From JANNFX01 sp031380225 (GTDB taxonomy: Bacteria > Pseudomonadota > Alphaproteobacteria > Rhizobiales > Hyphomicrobiaceae), in assembly GCA_031380225.1 (NCBI GenBank), contig JANNFX010000003.1:1-17732 (forward strand): a stretch of 17,732 bases of DNA. Direction: 5' to 3'. A model generated the notes under the pieces. It did not search any database. It was not told the origin of the DNA and saw nothing but the letters and a program-made list of their open reading frames with translations. Each line of letters opens with the position of its first letter. The first letter of the stretch is position 1. Shown here in pieces: positions 14,019 to 17,732 of this stretch. Made by a program: the position numbers and the translations under genes.

Positions 14019-15173
14019 TCAAAGGGCTGGTTTTTCTGCACGGTTTAGTGCCCTTTCTGGAATTCGCGTCAGCGTTGCTGTGCCGGTCATGAGGCTTGGG
14101 AATAACGATGACAGCGCCACCGCTGCGGTTTGACCCCAGGGTGTGACGAGAGCTTGTGACACCCGTGTCGCCCGCGCGATTTGGCGGCTGACATCGTGCG
14201 CGATCTGGTGATGGAAGGCCTCCGCCCGTTGTCCAGCAAGCATCATATTTGCAGCAACGTGCGCGCTGTGAAGCGCAATCGACATGCCGTCGCCCGAGAA
14301 TGATGGAATGACGGCCGCCTGGTCACCGAGGCGCCAGGGTTGCGGATCGTTTGTGATGGTGATCTGATCCAACACGTAACCATAAGGAATGGACGCGATC
14401 GCTAGTGGACGCGGCAAGCCGGGTTCAGCACCATCTAATCTCATTCGCAAATGCGCCGAGGTTGCTCGCAACGTTTCAAGCAACTGCTCCCAAGAATTGC
14501 CGAGCCGCGCGAATTGAGACTTGCGAACCAACAAGCATAAATTTGCGCGGCCACCTTCAACAGGCTCCAGCCCCGCGTATCCGCCCGGAAACAACGCCAA
14601 CTCAACCTGCCTCTCGAGTGCCTTCGATTGATCCGGCGCGAGGCGCCAGTACATCTTGAAACCGATCAGATCATCTTGCCGGCCCGGCGGGCGCTTCCAG
14701 CCGCGCAGATCGTGTTTGCCGGTGGCGAGGATGACGTCGGGCGCTGTGACCGTTTCGCCGCTATCGAGAGCGGCAGACCACGTCCCGTTGACGTTTTCGA
14801 GCGCTGTTACGCGCACGCCGCGGCGGACGATTGCCCCAGTGCTGGCCGCTTTCAGCAGCAGCGCCTCATCAAGCACGCGCCGCGACAGGCTTTGCGCTTT
14901 GAACGGCAGTGCGGCGGTCATCGCTGCCCCCTTGCGCGCAAGGGCAATTGTATCAATCGGCACCGCACCAAGCTTAGCGGGATCAATGCCGAGGCGGCTC
15001 AAATATCCGAGGCACTCATGACTCAGGAATTCGCCGCAGACTTTGTCATGCGCCGCGCTTTCTTTTTCAATGAGCGTGACGTTGCGGCCTGCGCGCGCGA
15101 GATGGATCGCCGCCGCTGCGCCCGCCGGTCCGCCACCAATGATCAGAGTATGTTGCCTCGTGCGATCAGCCAT
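14019..15173 (-). CDS. FAD-dependent oxidoreductase, geranylgeranyl-reductase-like family
   Basis: A 384-residue flavoprotein. The N-terminal FAD fold is LIIGGGPAGAAAAIHLARAG (10-29, GxGxxG), with IEKE at the end of the second strand. KVCGEFLSHECLGYLSRLGI (44-63) is the CGEF(L/F)S motif of geranylgeranyl-reductase-like and type III polyketide-associated oxidoreductases. The second FAD motif is GDQAAVIPSFSGDGM (283-297). Such enzymes reduce isoprenoid chains or oxidise polyketide/lipid quinols; the substrate here is unknown, and no polyketide synthase or prenyl gene is in view. The frame is open to 15260, but ATG 15173 places the FAD motif at the usual distance from the N-terminus. No clear ribosome-binding site precedes it, so the start is uncertain. 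trmFO follows after 32 bases. Confidence 0.83.
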   Translation of the reverse strand: MADRTRQHTLIIGGGPAGAAAAIHLARAGRNVTLIEKESAAHDKVCGEFLSHECLGYLSRLGIDPAKLGAVPIDTIALARKGAAMTAALPFKAQSLSRRVLDEALLLKAASTGAIVRRGVRVTALENVNGTWSAALDSGETVTAPDVILATGKHDLRGWKRPPGRQDDLIGFKMYWRLAPDQSKALERQVELALFPGGYAGLEPVEGGRANLCLLVRKSQFARLGNSWEQLLETLRATSAHLRMRLDGAEPGLPRPLAIASIPYGYVLDQITITNDPQPWRLGDQAAVIPSFSGDGMSIALHSAHVAANMMLAGQRAEAFHHQIAHDVSRQIARATRVSQALVTPWGQTAAVALSSLFPSLMTGTATLTRIPERALNRAEKPAL

Positions 15174-15308
15174 GCGCAATGCTAGCACAGGAGGTGTGGG
15201 GCGAGAAATGAGACGGCCGGATGTGCCTATCGAGACAAGGTCAAGATGCGGTCGTGCCAAGGCAAGGCGGCAAAAACGGCAATTGGAAACGAAATGAGCG
15301 CTGTCGGC

Positions 15309-15932
15309 TCAAGTCAAGCGCAGACCGGGGACGCCGGACAAATCGGCCCCGCTTTGCCACGCTTTAATCGCATCGATAGGATGGACCAGCATGATCACGT
15401 TCAACAGCAGATTATCGCCGATCATATAGCCGGTGAAGACCTCGAAGCCGACGGCCAGCGCGATCGTCGCTGCTACGGGCAATCTGTAAGCCAGCCAAAA
15501 TCCGGCCGCCATTGCTGCGGTGTCGGATAGCGAGTTCAAAATACTATCGCCGAAATAATCGAGCGCGATGGTTTCAGTGCGATAGCGATTGATGATCAAG
15601 GGTGAATTTTCAAGAATTTCCCACCCGGCCTCAACGCCGAGCGCGATCAGCAACTTGGTCGCGAACGATGCATTGGGCAGCAGCCATGTTAGGCCAGCAC
15701 AAAACAGAAAACCATGAATGATGTGGCTCGGAGTGTACCAATCAGTGAAATGCTGTGAGTTCTCGGAACTCTGCACCACGCCGTGCCAAAGCTTGATCGA
15801 TCCGCAGGCGCAAATCGGAACTCGCCCCATCCAGAGCAGCACGGCAGCGAGCAGGGCGAAAACGGCAAGACAGGCAAGTACGGCCGCAGGACTGAGCCGG
15901 TCAGTTTCCGGATTTGCGGCAGTGAGTGTCAT
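15309..15932 (-). CDS. DUF2585 / UPF0314 family membrane protein
   Basis: A 207-residue integral membrane protein, probably inner membrane, with hydrophobic segments at about 15-35, 70-86, 90-105, 134-150 and 152-170. Conserved polar motifs between helices are SSENSQHFTDWYTPSHIIHG (55-74) and EAGWEILENSPLIINRYR (101-118), both characteristic of the DUF2585 (UPF0314) family of alphaproteobacteria. No biochemical function is known to me. The start codon overlaps the glmM stop by 4 bases (15929-15932), so it is translationally coupled to glmM, suggesting a cell-envelope role; that is inference from position only. Confidence 0.88.
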   Translation of the reverse strand: MTLTAANPETDRLSPAAVLACLAVFALLAAVLLWMGRVPICACGSIKLWHGVVQSSENSQHFTDWYTPSHIIHGFLFCAGLTWLLPNASFATKLLIALGVEAGWEILENSPLIINRYRTETIALDYFGDSILNSLSDTAAMAAGFWLAYRLPVAATIALAVGFEVFTGYMIGDNLLLNVIMLVHPIDAIKAWQSGADLSGVPGLRLT

Positions 15933-17281
15933 GCGGCCTGCGCTGCAGCCTTCACAGCTGCTACGATATCGCCAACGACGCCGTTGACGAGCTGTTCATT
16001 GTCGCCTTCCGCCATCACCCGGATGACAGGCTCGGTGCCTGAAGGTCGAATGACAAGACGGCCGCTGGTGCCGAGCTTCGACTTGGCGCCTTCAATGGCT
16101 TTCAAGACTTTGCTGTCCTCAAGCGGCTTGCCCTTTTCAAAGCGAACGTTTTGCAGCACTTGCGGCAGCGGCGTGAACTTGGCGCACACTTCCGACACAG
16201 GCTTGCCGGTTGCGACGGCGCAGGCCAGCACTTGCAACGCCGCGACGAGGCCGTCGCCGGTGGTGATAAAGTCCGACAACACGATGTGGCCCGACTGTTC
16301 GCCACCAACATTATAGCCATGCTTGCGCATATATTCGGTGACATAGCGGTCACCGACTGGTGTCCGCACCATCGATAGGCCGATGGTCTTCAAATAGCGC
16401 TCGAGCCCGAGGTTGCTCATCACCGTCGCAACGATGCCGCCGGCCGCGAGCTTGCCGCGGCGGTGCCAGCTTTCGGCAATCACTGCCATCAACTGGTCGC
16501 CGTCAACGATCTGGCCTTTCTCGTCGATAATCACCACACGGTCCGCGTCGCCATCGAGCGCAATACCAATGTCGGCGCGCACTTCGCGGACCTTGTCGAC
16601 GAGCGCTTCGGGTGCCGTCGATCCGCACTTGTAGTTGATGTTGCGGCCGTTCGGTTCGACGCCGATCTTGATGACTTCCGCGCCCAGTTCCCACAGCGCT
16701 TCCGGCGCCACTTTATAGGCCGCACCATTGGCGCAATCGATGACAATGCGCAGTCCGTTCAATTTGAGATTCTTCGGCAGCGTGCGCTTGGCAAATTCGA
16801 TATAGCGTTCTTGCGCGCTTTCAACCCGCGTCGCGCGGCCGATCAGGTCGGGCGCGGCCAAAAGTTCCGAGGTGTCGCTGTCGATCAAGCGCTCGATCTC
16901 GCGTTCGACATCATCGGAGAGTTTATAGCCGTCGGGATCAAACAACTTGATGCCGTTGTCGTCGTAGCGGTTGTGTGACGCCGAGATCATGACGCCGATA
17001 TCGGCGCGCAGCGAGCGCGTCAGCATGGCGACGGCAGGCGTCGGCATCGGGCCCAATAGGAACACGTCCATGCCGACGGCGGTGAAGCCCGACATCAGTG
17101 CGGCTTCGAGCATGTAGCCCGACAGCCGCGTATCTTTGCCGATCACGACGCGGTGGCGGTGGCTGCCGCTTTGGAACAGCTTGCCAGCTGCCATGCCGAC
17201 CTTCATGGCGATCTCCGACGTCATCGGATGCCGGTTCGATAAGCCCCTGATGCCATCAGTCCCAAAATAGCGGCGTGTCAT
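15929..17281 (-). CDS. glmM: Phosphoglucosamine mutase
   Basis: GlmM converts glucosamine-6-phosphate to glucosamine-1-phosphate, on the route to UDP-GlcNAc for peptidoglycan and lipopolysaccharide. The 450-residue product has the full set of alpha-phosphohexomutase motifs: YFGTDGIRG at the N-terminus, the phosphoserine loop ISASHNRYDDNGIK with Ser102, the metal-binding DGDADR (243-248), the sugar-binding GGEQSGHI, and the phosphate-binding RPSGTEPVIRV near the C-terminus. gagga lies 3-4 bases before the ATG, a tight but usable spacing. DUF2585 follows with a 4-base overlap. In many alphaproteobacteria ftsH is upstream of glmM; here a vsr gene is, so transcription probably starts in the 119-base gap 17282-17400. 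Confidence 0.97.
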   Translation of the reverse strand: MTRRYFGTDGIRGLSNRHPMTSEIAMKVGMAAGKLFQSGSHRHRVVIGKDTRLSGYMLEAALMSGFTAVGMDVFLLGPMPTPAVAMLTRSLRADIGVMISASHNRYDDNGIKLFDPDGYKLSDDVEREIERLIDSDTSELLAAPDLIGRATRVESAQERYIEFAKRTLPKNLKLNGLRIVIDCANGAAYKVAPEALWELGAEVIKIGVEPNGRNINYKCGSTAPEALVDKVREVRADIGIALDGDADRVVIIDEKGQIVDGDQLMAVIAESWHRRGKLAAGGIVATVMSNLGLERYLKTIGLSMVRTPVGDRYVTEYMRKHGYNVGGEQSGHIVLSDFITTGDGLVAALQVLACAVATGKPVSEVCAKFTPLPQVLQNVRFEKGKPLEDSKVLKAIEGAKSKLGTSGRLVIRPSGTEPVIRVMAEGDNEQLVNGVVGDIVAAVKAAAQAA

Positions 17282-17347
17282 GTGTGTCCTCGTGGGGCGG
17301 TGGGCGTGGGCGGTGTTTGACCATGCCCCGCCCGATTCGCTCGGTCT

Positions 17348-17374
17348 TGTAACTTGTTATGTCACAAAGTTACA
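17348..17374. promoter_or_regulatory. Inverted repeat upstream of glmM, possible operator
   Basis: tgtaactt (17348-17355) and aagttaca (17367-17374) are perfect 8-base inverted arms, 11 bases apart. The stretch is AT-rich in an otherwise GC-rich gap and lies about 67-93 bases upstream of the glmM start. Size and position suit a regulator-binding site. I found no clear -35/-10 pair overlapping it and cannot name a regulator. Confidence 0.4.
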
Positions 17375-17400
17375 CGAGGGGGCGTTAGAAATAGAGGGGA

Positions 17401-17732
17401 TTATGGGCCAAGGAACCGCACCAGCCGCTTTTCAAGCTTGGCCAGGTCGTTGGTCTCGCAATCCCAGATGACGAGGGTCCGCCAACCGGCTTCCTTTAAC
17501 GCTTTGAGGTGGTCCGCGTCGCGCTCGGAGTTGCGTTGAAGCTTGGGCCGCCAGTAGGTCTTGTTGGATTTGGGAATGCGGGCATCGAGGCAATCGCCCC
17601 GGTCGTGCAGGTGCCAGAAGCAGCCGTGCACGAAAATGACTTTGCGCCGCGGCCGGAATACGAGATCGGGTTTTCCAGGCAGGTCGCGGGCGTGGAGCCG
17701 GTAGCGGAAGCCGAGGGCGTGGACGATGCGGC
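17401..17732 (-). CDS. vsr: Very short patch repair (Vsr) mismatch endonuclease, 5' end outside the window
   Basis: Vsr nicks next to T:G mismatches that arise by deamination of 5-methylcytosine. The frame is open to the window edge, beginning RIVHALGFRYRLHARDLPGKPDLVF at about 17730; about 110 of the usual 140 or so residues are present. Key features are the catalytic Asp in PGKPDLVF, VHGCFWHLHDRGDC (metal-site Cys/His and catalytic His), SNKTYWRPKLQRN, and IWDCE near the C-terminus supplying the last Cys. The GTG at 17631 is internal to the domain, so the real start lies beyond the window. A cytosine-5 methyltransferase is its usual partner; none is visible here but it could lie just upstream. 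Confidence 0.88.
   Translation of the reverse strand, partial: RIVHALGFRYRLHARDLPGKPDLVFRPRRKVIFVHGCFWHLHDRGDCLDARIPKSNKTYWRPKLQRNSERDADHLKALKEAGWRTLVIWDCETNDLAKLEKRLVRFLGP

Noticed and set aside
15208..15297. 29-residue very basic + strand frame with AGGAGG 13 bases upstream
   Set aside because: The spacing is too long, it has no promoter, and it is antisense to the leader of the oxidoreductase gene. It is worth remembering only if RNA data show a + strand transcript here.

Overview
The window looks like chromosome of an alphaproteobacterium, most likely Hyphomicrobiales or a close relative. The evidence is the block order (dgt, argS, a SPOR-domain protein, nagZ, scpA, scpB, tatABC), a folate-dependent TrmFO, a DUF2585/UPF0314 membrane protein, GC-rich codon use throughout, and GTCATCCC-type intergenic repeats. 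I cannot name a genus. Nearly all of it is protein-coding. I saw no tRNA, rRNA, CRISPR array, complete insertion sequence or prophage gene.

Left part (1-12006, all + strand): the 3' part of a dNTP triphosphohydrolase gene (dgt), then a 239-base gap holding a 131-bp inverted-repeat element, then one run of genes. These are argS, a SPOR-domain envelope protein, nagZ (peptidoglycan recycling), scpA and scpB (condensin partners), a lone FbpC-type ABC ATPase, tatA-tatB-tatC (twin-arginine export), and a protein-lysine-methyltransferase-like enzyme. Spacings are mostly 20-120 bases, and tatB/tatC overlap by 4 bases. Two familiar neighbours are changed. The ABC ATPase sits between scpB and tatA, and the methyltransferase sits where alphaproteobacteria often carry serS. 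A strong hairpin terminator at 12013-12046 closes the run and also serves the convergent gene on the other side.

Right part (12073-17732, all - strand): a small secreted four-cysteine protein with its own near-consensus sigma70 promoter, trmFO, an FAD-dependent oxidoreductase of the geranylgeranyl-reductase type directly upstream of trmFO, a DUF2585 membrane protein, glmM (overlapping DUF2585 by 4 bases), and a vsr mismatch endonuclease cut by the window end.

The window is mostly housekeeping (tRNA charging and modification, cell-wall precursor synthesis and recycling, chromosome segregation, protein export). I did not find a clear new multi-gene defence or mobile system. The most unusual signal is a 67-bp palindromic element inside the trmFO reading frame. 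It adds roughly 25 residues to the enzyme without breaking the frame, and one end of the same repeat recurs at the stop codon of dgt. The next most interesting points are the methyltransferase linked to tatABC and the small secreted protein.
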